From NCBI GenBank assembly GCA_024343425.1, contig BRLC01000006.1, positions 1-64,000 on the forward strand: a DNA stretch of 64,000 nt. Direction: 5' to 3'. This DNA is from Rhizobiaceae bacterium MnEN-MB40S. GTDB taxonomy: Bacteria > Pseudomonadota > Alphaproteobacteria > Rhizobiales > Rhizobiaceae. Positions 25,309 through 36,029 of this stretch are shown piece by piece. The position numbers and the translations under genes were made by a program. Position 1 is the stretch's first letter, and each line of letters begins with the position of its first letter. The notes under the pieces were generated by a model, which was given only the letters and a program-made list of their open reading frames with translations, did no database searches and had not been told where the DNA came from.

Positions 25309-25941
25309 ATGACCGAACAACTCAAAAGAATCCGCAAGTCTCGCGGGCTGTCACAATCAGATGTGGCCGACGCGCTTGGAATAGTTGTTGCCAACTACAA
25401 TCGACTTGAACGAGGAAAGGTGGAGCTCACACTTTCGCGCATGAAAGAACTAGCCATTCTTTTGAAGTGCGAGCCAGTAGACCTGATCACAAACAAGGCG
25501 CACACACGCTTTGTAAAAGTTCGATCGAGTATCGAAGCCGATCAATGGAAGAAACATACTGAGTGGCCTGAAGACCAATGGTACGAAATCACAGTGCCTG
25601 ATGATGCAGCACTGCAGACTTACAGCTTAAGTGCCGTTGAAGTACGTGGCCCCTCGATGAATAAAAAATTTCCGGACGGTTCAGTGCTCGTGTACTCGGA
25701 GGCTGGGGATAACCCACCGCAACTGGAGATTAATGCGTCATACGTTATCGAAACACGCCGATCAGACGGCACGAAGGAAGCTACTGCAAAGACTGCGATA
25801 ACCGATAGTTCTGGCAAATTCTGGCTGATGCCGGAGTCGACTGATCCGAGGCATCAACAGCCAATTGAGCTCGAAAATACAACAGACGGCCAAGTCTCCA
25901 TCCTCGGCAAGGTTAGATACTCCCTACGACGAGAGACCTAA
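25309..25941 (+). CDS. CI-type repressor, XRE plus S24-like domain
   Basis: A 210-aa prophage repressor. An N-terminal XRE helix-turn-helix (QLKRIRKSRGLSQSDVADALGIVVANYNRLERGK) is followed by a LexA/CI-like peptidase fold with Ser116 in RGPSMNKKF and Lys161 in ATAKTAI. The family places an Ala-Gly cleavage site in the linker; here the aligned position reads EADQW (Ala77-Asp78). ATG at 25309 is chosen because the XRE domain begins there. It is transcribed away from the leftward early operon and toward the small rightward genes, and is surrounded by matching operators. Confidence 0.92.
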   Translation: MTEQLKRIRKSRGLSQSDVADALGIVVANYNRLERGKVELTLSRMKELAILLKCEPVDLITNKAHTRFVKVRSSIEADQWKKHTEWPEDQWYEITVPDDAALQTYSLSAVEVRGPSMNKKFPDGSVLVYSEAGDNPPQLEINASYVIETRRSDGTKEATAKTAITDSSGKFWLMPESTDPRHQQPIELENTTDGQVSILGKVRYSLRRET

Positions 25942-26015
25942 CCATCCAAGACACCTACCTGACGATATCTGACATAAATAGCCTAGTTGTGGCTCGATGC
26001 TGCAATCCAATTTTT

Positions 26016-26030
26016 TGTCGTTTTTCATCA
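26016..26030. promoter_or_regulatory. Repressor operator OD, degenerate
   Basis: TGTCG TTTTT CATCA has an intact left half and a weaker right half, 36 bp before OE. Confidence 0.4.
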
Positions 26031-26040
26031 TATTTTAGTA

Positions 26041-26066
26041 TTGACACAGATTGTCGTTTCTCGACA
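26041..26066 (+). promoter_or_regulatory. Rightward early promoter with operator OE
   Basis: TTGACA (26041-26046) is followed after 5 bp by the perfect dyad TGTCG TTTCT CGACA (26052-26066). The same spacing exists, mirrored, at OA. The dyad would cover the -10 to -35 spacer, so bound repressor should block polymerase. The -10 is not obvious. It drives the small genes starting at 26160. Confidence 0.65.
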
Positions 26067-26159
26067 TCTTTTGAGGTATTGCGAACGCAGAGCATCGCAA
26101 CAGCACACTGGCACACCAAAGCCTCAGGTCTACTAATTTTGATTGCATAGGGCGACAGA

Positions 26160-26363
26160 ATGATCCCGTCAGAAAGAATGGAAGCGGCATCGGCAGCCGC
26201 CCATAAACTCAATAAGTACCTTTCGTCACTTCGCGGCTGGCTGACGTTTCCGGACCAGGAAAACGCTATCGCAGCCGATCACATGGCCGACATTGAGCGG
26301 CGAGCCCGACGTGAGTTCGGCAAGCTTGCCGAAATCTTCGAAGACGAAGCCGGAAAAGGCTAA
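26160..26363 (+). CDS. 67-aa protein, unknown, first of rightward operon
   Basis: A helical, soluble protein (MEAASAAAHKLNKYLSSLRGWL, then MADIERRARREFGKLAEIFEDEAGKG). It starts about 94 bp downstream of the operator-bearing promoter. The next gene begins 4 bp after its stop. I recognise no family. Its location fits an early phage or superinfection-related function. Confidence 0.65.
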   Translation: MIPSERMEAASAAAHKLNKYLSSLRGWLTFPDQENAIAADHMADIERRARREFGKLAEIFEDEAGKG

Positions 26364-26367
26364 GCTC

Positions 26368-26925
26368 GTGACTGTCTCAGCCGCCCTTCGCGCATCTTTG
26401 AAAAGCCCTGATGCGAAGCGTCTGGCCCGGCTCCGAGCCCAGGCGGACGCCCTGCCCTGTGAACTTGCGATGGCATACAGCGACGGCATGCTGCTGATCG
26501 AATGGACCGACCCCGCAACGAAGAAGCCGGAGATACTCGCCAGCTTTTCGCCCTCCGCACCCTCCGATCTGGTTGAGCAGCTTGCCGCAGCTCCGGAGAC
26601 GATCCGATTTCTTCTGAACCTGATCGACCGGGCTACGGCGAAGATCCGGGACTTAAAGGGACGGCATGAGGATCACCCCCGAACACTCAGACCGGATGGC
26701 AACTACGCCGCCAATTGCGCGATTGTTTGCGACGATCCGTTATTCCGTGAGTTTATGGAGCTGTGGCACGGTCTTGAACGAGACGCCGAAAAGGATTGGC
26801 TAGTTGGCAAGTTGCACCAGGTACTCGAGATCGGCTCACGGTGTGAACTGAATACCGACCCGGCCGCGGCGGGTCGATGGCTCAATCTGGTCGACGACTT
26901 CAACCGATGGAAGGCTGACCGGTGA
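26368..26925 (+). CDS. Unknown 185-aa protein of rightward operon
   Basis: A soluble protein with an N-terminal charged part and a helical C-terminus (LVEQLAAAPETIRFLLNLIDRATAKI, DWLVGKLHQVLEIGSRCELN). The GTG at 26368 is preferred, since GGAAAAGG stands upstream and it then follows the preceding gene without overlap. An ATG at 26293 would extend it into that gene. No family recognised. It overlaps the next gene by 4 bp. Confidence 0.65.
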   Translation: MTVSAALRASLKSPDAKRLARLRAQADALPCELAMAYSDGMLLIEWTDPATKKPEILASFSPSAPSDLVEQLAAAPETIRFLLNLIDRATAKIRDLKGRHEDHPRTLRPDGNYAANCAIVCDDPLFREFMELWHGLERDAEKDWLVGKLHQVLEIGSRCELNTDPAAAGRWLNLVDDFNRWKADR

Positions 26926-27167
26926 ACACTCCCCTCACCACAGTTCGGAAGTTTCCACCAGTCACACTGGAACGACTTGACCTGGCACTGGCAATCATCG
27001 CTGAAGCGATTGAGACACATTCGGGCGGAGAGGTCTACTGGCCGCTGTTCGAGCGATTGGAAAGGGAGCGCAAGGCGCTGGTTTCAAGGGCTGATCGGCT
27101 GGCTGCAGCGCGAGCGCGAGTGGGTGCCGAAACTCAAAATCGAACAATGATGTCTCATCTCCCCTGA
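26922..27167 (+). CDS. 81-aa small protein, unknown
   Basis: Starts with GTG overlapping the previous stop (GTGA). The sequence is helical (LERLDLALAIIAEAIETHSGG, then LFERLERERKALVSRADRLAAARARV), so it could form a coiled coil. It is the last gene of the rightward set; a 126-bp AT-rich gap separates it from the convergent integrase. Confidence 0.6.
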   Translation: MNTPLTTVRKFPPVTLERLDLALAIIAEAIETHSGGEVYWPLFERLERERKALVSRADRLAAARARVGAETQNRTMMSHLP

Positions 27168-27293
27168 CCAATAAGGAAATAATAGACGACGATAGAATAA
27201 GAGAAACCTCATCTGTTCACTGACTATACCGCAAGCTGCAAGAGTTGAATGAATTAGTAGTATGTAATCTTTAAGAGATTCTATTAGTTTCCC

Positions 27294-28625
27294 TCAATTA
27301 ATTACAATTTTTTCCAGTTGCCTTTTTCTCCACCCCAGCGAGCCACCATCACCATACTCGGGCCGTTCTATGTGATGTCCCATGATCAGACGTCGGAAAT
27401 CGTCTGTCAGCCCTGCCTCCACCATCCGCTTTTCGAAACTGTGCCTCAAAGAATAAACGCCGTGGTCCGCGCTCTCAAGCAGCGCATTTGTCCGCAGGTA
27501 CTTCATCAGCACGGCTGACAGGTTGTCTTCCTTGTCACGATAGCGAGGGAAACCGTTTGGGTGCCTTTTCATAGCTTCCAGAGCCACACCTAAAAGCGGG
27601 ATTTCTCGTTCGCTGGATTCCGTTTTAAGAGCTCGATCATGAGCAAATTCGATGACCAAGTGCGGCACCATCCCATCCAGTTTGATATTCCCCTCCGGTA
27701 TGTTGCAGATCTCTGAAGGTCGGGCACCGGTCTCGATCAGCACGAGAAGTATGTCCCTCGCTTCTGCATTGAGCCCTGCAAGGGCGTCGGGAGCCATGAT
27801 AACATTCCGGATCCACTCGACTGAAAATGGCGGCCGCTTCTTCTTTTTCGACTTGCGAATCGTGAAGCTAAGACCATTGAACGGATTGGATCGGTCAACC
27901 TTGTGCCATCTGCAGAATTCACGATGGAGCTTTCGCATGTTTCCGACATCCCGGTTGCCGGCGCTTGGCCCGACCTCCCCGGCACTGATCCGGTCAAACC
28001 ACCACCGCCAGAATGTCTGTCCTTGGTCGTTGGTGACATCTAGGAGAGGAATGTCGCCGATAACCCTAACGAAATTGCTCGAGGCACGTCGCTTGACCTT
28101 CTTCCAGCTTCTGATCTGCTTTGGGCTATGGCCGCGCACCTCCTCGATGCCGATCGTTTCGAGGTAGAATTCCATAGCCTGGCTAACCGACAGTTCCGGC
28201 AAGTCGGCACCACCGAGCAGTGCTTCAGCTATGACCGGCCCTCGGCTGGACGCCTTGATGGCACGTGCGATGATTTCTTCAGTCGGAGCCACCTCCGCGA
28301 GGATCTCAGCCGGCCTGTAGACAAAACCCATGGCAACGGCCCGTTTTACCGCCGCCTGGTAGCGATCGGTCGCGCCGGCGGCAGCCTCTCCGGCGGCGAG
28401 GCTCGCCCAAAAAACGTTGTCCGCCTTCTCGATCTCATCCCGGCGCATCCGGGCGATTTCAAGCGATGTGGTTTTCAGTGATTTGCGGATGAATGCACGT
28501 GTATCAAATTCGCGGATATAAACTGGAACACGGCGCTGATAGTGCCAATGTCCCTCCCGTTTTTTCAGATAGCGATCCGGATAACGAGATTTGACCTCGT
28601 TCGGAATTGATTTGTGCCGCCCCAA
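27294..28625 (-). CDS. int: Tyrosine-family prophage integrase
   Basis: A 443-aa site-specific recombinase, with an arm-binding N-terminus and a core-binding domain (about 145-250). The catalytic residues visible are Arg302 (TGARPSE), Lys334 (ALKTESSER), Arg394 and His395 (YSLRHSF), His417 (MGHH) and the nucleophile Tyr424 (RPEYGDGG). Box II has Tyr391 where many members have His (HxLRH). The start at 28625 is a TTG and uncertain. It lies next to the tRNA 3' end, as expected for a prophage using it as attachment site. Confidence 0.95.
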   Translation of the reverse strand: MGRHKSIPNEVKSRYPDRYLKKREGHWHYQRRVPVYIREFDTRAFIRKSLKTTSLEIARMRRDEIEKADNVFWASLAAGEAAAGATDRYQAAVKRAVAMGFVYRPAEILAEVAPTEEIIARAIKASSRGPVIAEALLGGADLPELSVSQAMEFYLETIGIEEVRGHSPKQIRSWKKVKRRASSNFVRVIGDIPLLDVTNDQGQTFWRWWFDRISAGEVGPSAGNRDVGNMRKLHREFCRWHKVDRSNPFNGLSFTIRKSKKKKRPPFSVEWIRNVIMAPDALAGLNAEARDILLVLIETGARPSEICNIPEGNIKLDGMVPHLVIEFAHDRALKTESSEREIPLLGVALEAMKRHPNGFPRYRDKEDNLSAVLMKYLRTNALLESADHGVYSLRHSFEKRMVEAGLTDDFRRLIMGHHIERPEYGDGGSLGWRKRQLEKIVIN

Positions 28626-28648
28626 AATACGCCCCTACATCGCAGAAT

Positions 28649-28668
28649 GTAGCACGTTTTGTAGCACG
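28649..28668. repeat. Two GTAGCACG direct repeats, possible integrase arm sites
   Basis: GTAGCACG at 28649-28656 and 28661-28668, 12 bp apart, between integrase and tRNA. Short direct repeats next to the crossover site are usual arm-type integrase sites. Binding has not been shown. Confidence 0.45.
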
Positions 28669-28748
28669 GAATTTCGCAATTAATCAATTTGCGAGATTTT
28701 GTAACGGGGCTTTATCCTGCATTTTCAACTACTTGTCAGGATTGTATC

Positions 28749-28833
28749 TGGTGCGGTCGAGAAGACTCGAACTTCCACGGGTTGCCCCACAGCGACCTCA
28801 ACGCTGCGCGTCTACCAATTCCGCCACGACCGC
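28749..28833 (-). tRNA. tRNA-Leu(GAG), prophage attachment gene
   Basis: The minus strand folds as a class II tRNA: acceptor GCGGTCG with CGACCGC, A73 and an encoded CCA, anticodon stem CAGCG/CGCTG with loop TTGAGGT (anticodon GAG), a long variable arm and T-arm GTTCGAGTC. The integrase lies directly downstream of the 3' end. The gene is complete, so the phage must restore it on integration. The crossover should be in the 3' half of the tRNA. Confidence 0.93.
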
Positions 28834-29020
28834 ACGTGGTAGAAGCCGTCACCGGCGCGCCGCATGTACCAAATCACTTTGGGCTATACAAGAGGCTTTT
28901 CTGCTTTTTCCCTGTCTCTTCAATTTCAAGGACATAGTCCGCTCCGCCGGAGCCTCGCCCCCTTGCATGAACCGTGGAACCGTTCCAAATACACCCTGAC
29001 GAAAGCAGGACTGCACAGCC

Positions 29021-29744
29021 ATGAATCGTGACGCAATCGCACCGGGTTTCTTCGCCCTTCCGGGTTCCCCGCCGGTAGAGTGGAAGGTGGAGCCGGGCCT
29101 GGTCGACTATCAGCAGGCAATCCGCGTCATGGAAGACCGCGCCGCTGCGATCAGCGCGGGCGAAGCCGATGAGCTTGTCTGGCTCGTCGAGCATCCGCCG
29201 CTCTATACGGCCGGAACCAGCGCCCGCGAGAAAGACCTCATCGCACCGGATCGCTTTCCGGTCTTCCAGACAGGCCGCGGCGGCGAGTTCACCTATCATG
29301 GGCCTGGCCAGCGCGTCGCCTATGTGATGCTGGACCTGAAGCGCCGGCGCCGCGACGTACGCGCCTTCGTCTCGTCGCTGGAAGACTGGATTATCCGGAC
29401 CCTCGACGAGATGAACATCAGGGGCGAACGGCGCGAGGACCGGGTCGGCGTCTGGGTGGTGCGGCCGGAAAGACCTCCCCTGCCCGACGGATCGCCTGCT
29501 GAAGACAAGATCGCCGCGATCGGCATTCGCCTGCGGCGCTGGGTCAGTTTCCACGGCATCGCGATCAATGTCGAGCCGGATCTGGAGCATTTCAGCGGCA
29601 TCGTGCCCTGTGGCGTCGCCGATTACGGCGTGACCAGCCTGGTCGATCTCGGCCTGCCCGTCACGATGGGCGATGTCGATGTCGCGTTGAAGGCGAGCTT
29701 CGAGACGGTTTTCGGCGAAACGACGCCCGCTGCGGAGCCGGAGC

Positions 29745-29761
<17 letters not shown>
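29021..29761 (+). CDS. lipB: Octanoyl-[acyl-carrier-protein]-protein N-octanoyltransferase
   Basis: A 246-aa enzyme that transfers octanoate from ACP to lipoyl domains, the first step of endogenous lipoate synthesis. Conserved blocks are EHPPLYTAG, the [14 protein letters not shown] substrate loop and GIVPCGV, which holds the catalytic Cys. The length is normal. Its last 17 bp overlap the end of the convergent carboxylase gene. It starts at ATG 29021. Confidence 0.96.
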
Positions 29762-31757
<1,996 letters not shown>

Positions 31758-31867
31758 AGGCTTCTCCCGAATTCCGGCCGCGGCAAGCGGCCATCGCGTC
31801 CGTGCACCCCCGCGACGCGGTCTCTGTATTAGTCGGGAACAAACAGTAATGACAAGCCTTGGCCGGC

Positions 31868-32836
31868 CTATTTCCTGTCCGCCTTTGCAAGCTGTCGCTC
31901 GCGATAGAGGATATACAGTCCGGACGCCACGATGATCGCCACGCCGATCCATTCAATGAGCTCGGGAAATTCGTTGAAGACGATGTAACCCAGGACCGCG
32001 CCCGACACGATCTCGAAATACTGGAATGGCGCCAGAAGGGATGCCGGCGCCAGACGAAACGCGCTGACGATCAGCAAATGCCCGAAGGAGGAAACAACGC
32101 CAACGCCGATCAGGATCGCCACGGCAAGCGCCGAGGCCGGCGGGGTCCAGGCCAGATCGTCGACGCCGGCGACCGAACCGAAGACCAGTATGACGGCGGC
32201 GAACAGGCACCCTCCCAGCCCGGCCGAGCTCTGCATAACCATCGAATTGTCGCGAGCCGAAAGAACCTTGTTCAGGAGCAGGTAGGTAGCGAAGGTTGTG
32301 GCGGTCAGCAACGGCAACAGCGAGACCGCGCCGAACTCCAGGAAATTGGGACGGATAACCAGCAGAGCGCCGCTGAAGCCGACAATGATCGCGAGCCAGC
32401 GGCGCCAGCCCACCTGCTCTCGGAGGAATACCGCCGACATGGCGGTGAGGATGAACGGTTCAACAAAAAATATGGCGAGTGCGTCGGCAAGCGGCACATA
32501 CTTGATGGCGATCAGGAAGACGCCGCTTGCGGCCGCAAGCAGCACGCCCCTCAGCAGGTTCAGAAGAAGCTGGTTTGGTCGAAGGGCCGCTGCTCCGTCG
32601 AAAGCGACGATCACGGCGCCGGTCAGGATCATCTGCACGAGAAACCGGAAAAAGGTGTTCGTTCCGGGCGATACGCCCTCATATAGCGTGAGATACTTAC
32701 CCCCGACATCCATAAGCGGCATGGCCAGCATTGCGCAGGCCATGATGAACGCCGCCTGGAAACGATGATCGGGAACGGAAAGCGCCGGACTGTTCAAAAC
32801 ACCACCGCGGTTGCGTGATCCTGTGCGTTCAACCAA
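31868..32836 (-). CDS. DMT-superfamily (EamA) transporter
   Basis: A hydrophobic protein of about 310-322 aa with ten predicted membrane helices in two EamA repeats (for example AALRPNQLLLNLLRGVLLAAASG, ALAIFFVEPFILTAMSAVFL and SLLAPFQYFEIVSGAVLGYIVF). The family exports or imports small metabolites; the substrate cannot be read from the sequence. The start is uncertain: a TTG at 32836 or an internal TTG at 32797. Confidence 0.85.
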   Translation of the reverse strand: MVERTGSRNRGGVLNSPALSVPDHRFQAAFIMACAMLAMPLMDVGGKYLTLYEGVSPGTNTFFRFLVQMILTGAVIVAFDGAAALRPNQLLLNLLRGVLLAAASGVFLIAIKYVPLADALAIFFVEPFILTAMSAVFLREQVGWRRWLAIIVGFSGALLVIRPNFLEFGAVSLLPLLTATTFATYLLLNKVLSARDNSMVMQSSAGLGGCLFAAVILVFGSVAGVDDLAWTPPASALAVAILIGVGVVSSFGHLLIVSAFRLAPASLLAPFQYFEIVSGAVLGYIVFNEFPELIEWIGVAIIVASGLYILYRERQLAKADRK

Positions 32837-32880
32837 TAGCGATGTTTAAGCGCGAGGCAAGACGACTACGACTGGACATT

Positions 32881-33651
32881 TTAGTCCTGATCTGAGTGAA
32901 TGACGACGAGACGTTTCGCTGAAATACGCGTCTCTTTCGGATAACCATAAGCGTTGTTGATATAGGTCACGCCGTCGATCGTCACATTGCGATTGACGTG
33001 GCTGTGACCATAGACGTGGATATGGGAAGAAAGGCGCCGGACCTGCGCGTCGATACTGTCGCTGCCGAGCACCGGATAGACAAAATGCCGATGCGGTGGA
33101 ATGCGTCTCGGCATCACGTCTATCCGTGGCAGGAAGTGGGAAAAGCTGATGACCTTGTTGCCGGCCGGCATGTCGGGTAGCGGCTCGTTCATCGCCAGGA
33201 AACGCCGTGTCACCGAAGCGTCGTCATGGCCCTGCGGCCATTTGCACAAACGGTAATCGCTCCAGGCGCTTTTCAATATATTGCCCGGCGCGCCGAAGGA
33301 ATAGTCGTACCAGCCGAAAAGCGGCACGATCGACAATCTGTCCTCGTGATGCGCCTCGGTCGAAATTCCGACGTCGTCGGCCAAGTCGAGCACAGCATCG
33401 AATTTGTCCAGTGACGATGCAAACTGCGTTTCATTGCGCAGCCAGAGATCATGGTTGCCGGGCACGTAGAAAACCCGCGCGAATTTTCGGCTGGCGCGAT
33501 CGAAAACAGCTTCGATTTCCGCCAGAACATGGGAAATGTCGCCCGCCAGAATGAGATAATCGCTCGTGAAATCCACCTCTGACAGGCCATTGAACCAGCG
33601 CGCGTTCACTTCATGATCGACGTGAATGTCCGAGACTGCAAATATTCGCAC
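32881..33651 (-). CDS. Calcineurin-like metallophosphoesterase
   Basis: A 256-aa cytosolic phosphoesterase with the full dimetal set: SDIHVDH, AGDIS, GNHD, a His in FSHFLPR and GHSH. The rather long insert after GNHD (YDYSFGAP, CKWPQGHDD) may shape a pocket for an unknown substrate. Single gene, divergent from the XRE regulator after a 237-bp gap that has no obvious element. Confidence 0.9.
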   Translation of the reverse strand: MRIFAVSDIHVDHEVNARWFNGLSEVDFTSDYLILAGDISHVLAEIEAVFDRASRKFARVFYVPGNHDLWLRNETQFASSLDKFDAVLDLADDVGISTEAHHEDRLSIVPLFGWYDYSFGAPGNILKSAWSDYRLCKWPQGHDDASVTRRFLAMNEPLPDMPAGNKVISFSHFLPRIDVMPRRIPPHRHFVYPVLGSDSIDAQVRRLSSHIHVYGHSHVNRNVTIDGVTYINNAYGYPKETRISAKRLVVIHSDQD

Positions 33652-33888
33652 CGTTCGCCTTTCTCAGGTCAGAACTCGTCTGAAGCTCTGCAAACTGGTG
33701 TTATTCCAGATGAAATTCAATTGTTCCCCGCCTTACCTCCGGCGATTCGCCTTTCGGCGGACCACAGCGCAAACAAAAAACCTGGCGCCGCTGTTGGAAA
33801 CGGCGGACCCATTTGTTAAGCGTACCCTGTTTTCTGAAATCAGACCTGCAAGGTGATCGCTATCTCAAATTCGCTGGCGGAGCAAATC

Positions 33889-34272
33889 GTGAATCAGTCA
33901 TTCGACATACATGATCAGGACGACACAATAGGAGGGCGGATCTCCAGGGCGCGCGACGCTCTTGAATTGTCGACCGCGCAACTGGCGCGCCGATTGGGCG
34001 TGAAGACCGAAACCGTCCAGGCCTGGGAAAACGATCGCTCGGAGCCGCGCTCCAACCGCGTCATCATGCTCGCCGGCATGCTTGGCGTGTCCCCGACCTG
34101 GCTTCTGACCGGCATCGGAGAAGTGCCAAGCACGCTCGTCGTCAATTCGGAACTCCATGTCATGATGACACAGCTTTCGAAGCTGAAGCGGGCCCACACG
34201 TCAATGGGCAAGATGATCGATACGCTGGAGCAGGAAGCGGAACGCATGTCCCGCCAGCTCGGGAAGCAGTAG
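33889..34272 (+). CDS. XRE-family transcriptional regulator
   Basis: A 127-aa regulator with a central helix-turn-helix (GGRISRARDALELSTAQLARRLGVKTETVQAWENDRSEPR) and a C-terminal helical, probably dimerising tail (LSKLKRAHTSMGKMIDTLEQEAERMSRQLGKQ). A GTG at 33889 with GGCGGAGC upstream is preferred over the GTG at 33853. It is common in rhizobia just before the formaldehyde genes. Target unknown. Confidence 0.82.
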   Translation: MNQSFDIHDQDDTIGGRISRARDALELSTAQLARRLGVKTETVQAWENDRSEPRSNRVIMLAGMLGVSPTWLLTGIGEVPSTLVVNSELHVMMTQLSKLKRAHTSMGKMIDTLEQEAERMSRQLGKQ

Positions 34273-34394
34273 TTCGGCAAATCTAATCGGCTGAAAGAGA
34301 GCACAGGTATTGACACTGTACTGTTGCGCCTTTCTCCTTTATCGAAAATACCGGTAAAACAAACAGATTCATTAAGCCAAGGGAGAGCCAGCCG

Positions 34395-35504
34395 ATGGAT
34401 GTACGCGCGGCCGTTGCCGTTGAGGCAGGAAAACCACTCGAAGTCACCACGGTGCAACTCGAAGGGCCTCAGGCCGGCGAGGTTCTGGTCGAAATCAAGG
34501 CGACCGGCATCTGCCATACGGACGAGTTCACGCTGTCCGGAGCCGATCCCGAAGGTATCTTCCCCGCCATTCTTGGCCATGAAGGCGCGGGCATTGTGCG
34601 CGAAGTCGGCCCCGGCGTCACATCAGTCAAACCCGGCGACCACGTCATCCCGCTCTATACGCCGGAGTGCCGGGAGTGCGAATATTGCCTGAACCCGAAA
34701 ACCAATCTCTGCCAGGCGATCCGCACAACGCAGGGACAGGGCCTGATGCCGAACGGCACGTCCCGGTTCTCGGTCAATGGCGAGAAGATCTTCCACTACA
34801 TGGGCACGTCCACATTCGCCAACTATACGGTGCTTCCTGAAATCGCGGTCGCCAAGATCCATCCTGACGCGCCGTTCGAGAAGGTCTGCTATGTCGGCTG
34901 CGGCGTAACGACTGGCATTGGCGCCGTCATCAACACGGCCAAGGCGGAAGCCGGCTGTCGGGCCGTCGTCTTCGGTCTGGGCGGCATTGGCCTCAACGTC
35001 ATCCAGGGCCTGCGCCTAATCGGCGCCGAGATGATCGTCGGCGTTGATCTCAACAACGACAAGAAGGAATGGGGCGAGAAATTCGGCATGACCCATTTCG
35101 TCAACCCGAGCGAAGTGGAAGGCGACCTCGTCCCCTATCTCGTGGATCTGACGAAAGGCGGCGCCGACTATTCCTTCGAATGCATCGGCAACACCAAGGT
35201 CATGCGCGACGCTCTCGAATGCTGCCACAAGGGATGGGGCGAATCGATCATCATCGGCGTCGCCGGTTCCGGTCAGGAAATCTCGACGCGTCCCTTCCAG
35301 CTCGTCACCGGCCGTTCCTGGCGCGGAACCGCTTTCGGCGGCGCGCGGGGCCGCACGGATGTTCCGAAAATCGTCGACTGGTACATGAACGGCCAGATCG
35401 AAATCGACCCGATGATCACCCACACGCTCTCGCTCGACGAGATCAACAAGGGCTTCGATCTCATGCATTCGGGCGAATCCATCCGCTCCGTTGTCCTCTA
35501 CTGA
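34395..35504 (+). CDS. frmA: S-(hydroxymethyl)glutathione dehydrogenase, class III ADH
   Basis: A 369-aa zinc enzyme oxidising S-hydroxymethylglutathione (formaldehyde-glutathione adduct) to S-formylglutathione with NAD. It has the catalytic-zinc GICHTDEFTLSG and GHEGAGIV, the structural four-Cys lobe (CRECEYCLNPKTNLC) and the NAD fold FGLGGIGLNVIQG. The next-but-one gene, fghA, performs the following step, so this is a detoxification and C1-oxidation cluster. A TTGACA at 34311 may belong to its promoter. Confidence 0.96.
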   Translation: MDVRAAVAVEAGKPLEVTTVQLEGPQAGEVLVEIKATGICHTDEFTLSGADPEGIFPAILGHEGAGIVREVGPGVTSVKPGDHVIPLYTPECRECEYCLNPKTNLCQAIRTTQGQGLMPNGTSRFSVNGEKIFHYMGTSTFANYTVLPEIAVAKIHPDAPFEKVCYVGCGVTTGIGAVINTAKAEAGCRAVVFGLGGIGLNVIQGLRLIGAEMIVGVDLNNDKKEWGEKFGMTHFVNPSEVEGDLVPYLVDLTKGGADYSFECIGNTKVMRDALECCHKGWGESIIIGVAGSGQEISTRPFQLVTGRSWRGTAFGGARGRTDVPKIVDWYMNGQIEIDPMITHTLSLDEINKGFDLMHSGESIRSVVLY

Positions 35505-35988
35505 CGAAACCAGAGCCGCGTCCGCCTCGATCTATGTCGACGCGGACGCCTGCCCGGTGAAGAACGAGATACTCAAGGTCGCCGAACGACACGGCATGCC
35601 GGTGATTTTCGTCGCCAATGGCGGCTTGCGCCCTTCGCGTGATCCGATGGTGAGAAACGTCATCGTTTCCGACAAGTTCGACGCCGCAGACGACTGGATC
35701 GTCGAGCATGCAAAACGCAACGACATCGTGGTTACGGCGGATATTCCGCTCGCGTCGCGTTGCGTGGAAAATGGCGCTCTGGTGCTCGGACCAACCGGCA
35801 GGCGTTTCGACGCAGGCAATATCGGGATGGTCTCGGCCATGCGCGATCTCAACCAGCATTTGCGCGAAAGCGGAGAGATCAAGGGCTACAACGCCGCCTT
35901 CTCGGCGCGAGACAGGTCTCAATTCCTGCAAACGCTCGAGGATGTCGCGCGCCAGGCCCGGAACGCCCAAGCGTCGGATTCGTTTTAG
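35491..35988 (+). CDS. YaiI/DUF188 (UPF0178) family protein
   Basis: A 165-aa PIN-like protein of unknown function. The family's YVDADACPVKNEI, VSDKFDAADDWIVEHA and VVTADIPLASRCVENGA blocks hold the conserved Asp residues of the nuclease-like fold. The start is TTG at 35491, overlapping the end of frmA by 14 bp. It sits inside the formaldehyde operon but has no known link to it. Confidence 0.9.
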   Translation: MSSTDETRAASASIYVDADACPVKNEILKVAERHGMPVIFVANGGLRPSRDPMVRNVIVSDKFDAADDWIVEHAKRNDIVVTADIPLASRCVENGALVLGPTGRRFDAGNIGMVSAMRDLNQHLRESGEIKGYNAAFSARDRSQFLQTLEDVARQARNAQASDSF

Positions 35989-36029
35989 TCATATAGATTG
36001 AAGCGTAATGAGCTAGATTGGAGACTGTC

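Larger units (their letters stand above)
1..28748. mobile_element. Prophage, lambda-like siphovirus, left end outside window
   Basis: A contiguous phage genome runs from the left edge to the 3' end of the tRNA-Leu gene. It contains integrase, repressor, replication and modification genes and a full head and tail module ending in a lysin. Gene order in the head part (small terminase, GpA-type large terminase, gpW-like, portal, protease-capsid) follows lambda. The tail part follows the tube, G/GT chaperone, tape measure, tip order. No copy of the tRNA 3' end is seen near position 1, so the left attachment site must lie outside. All structural genes look intact, so the prophage may be functional. 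Confidence 0.93.

Noticed and set aside
1..28748. Gene transfer agent (GTA) instead of a prophage
   Set aside because: Tail-tip order resembles GTA clusters, but integrase, repressor, replication genes, GpA-type terminase and tRNA insertion show a true prophage.
28607..28999. Open frame of 130 codons on the plus strand across the tRNA region
   Set aside because: It runs antisense through the integrase start and the tRNA gene and has no family features.
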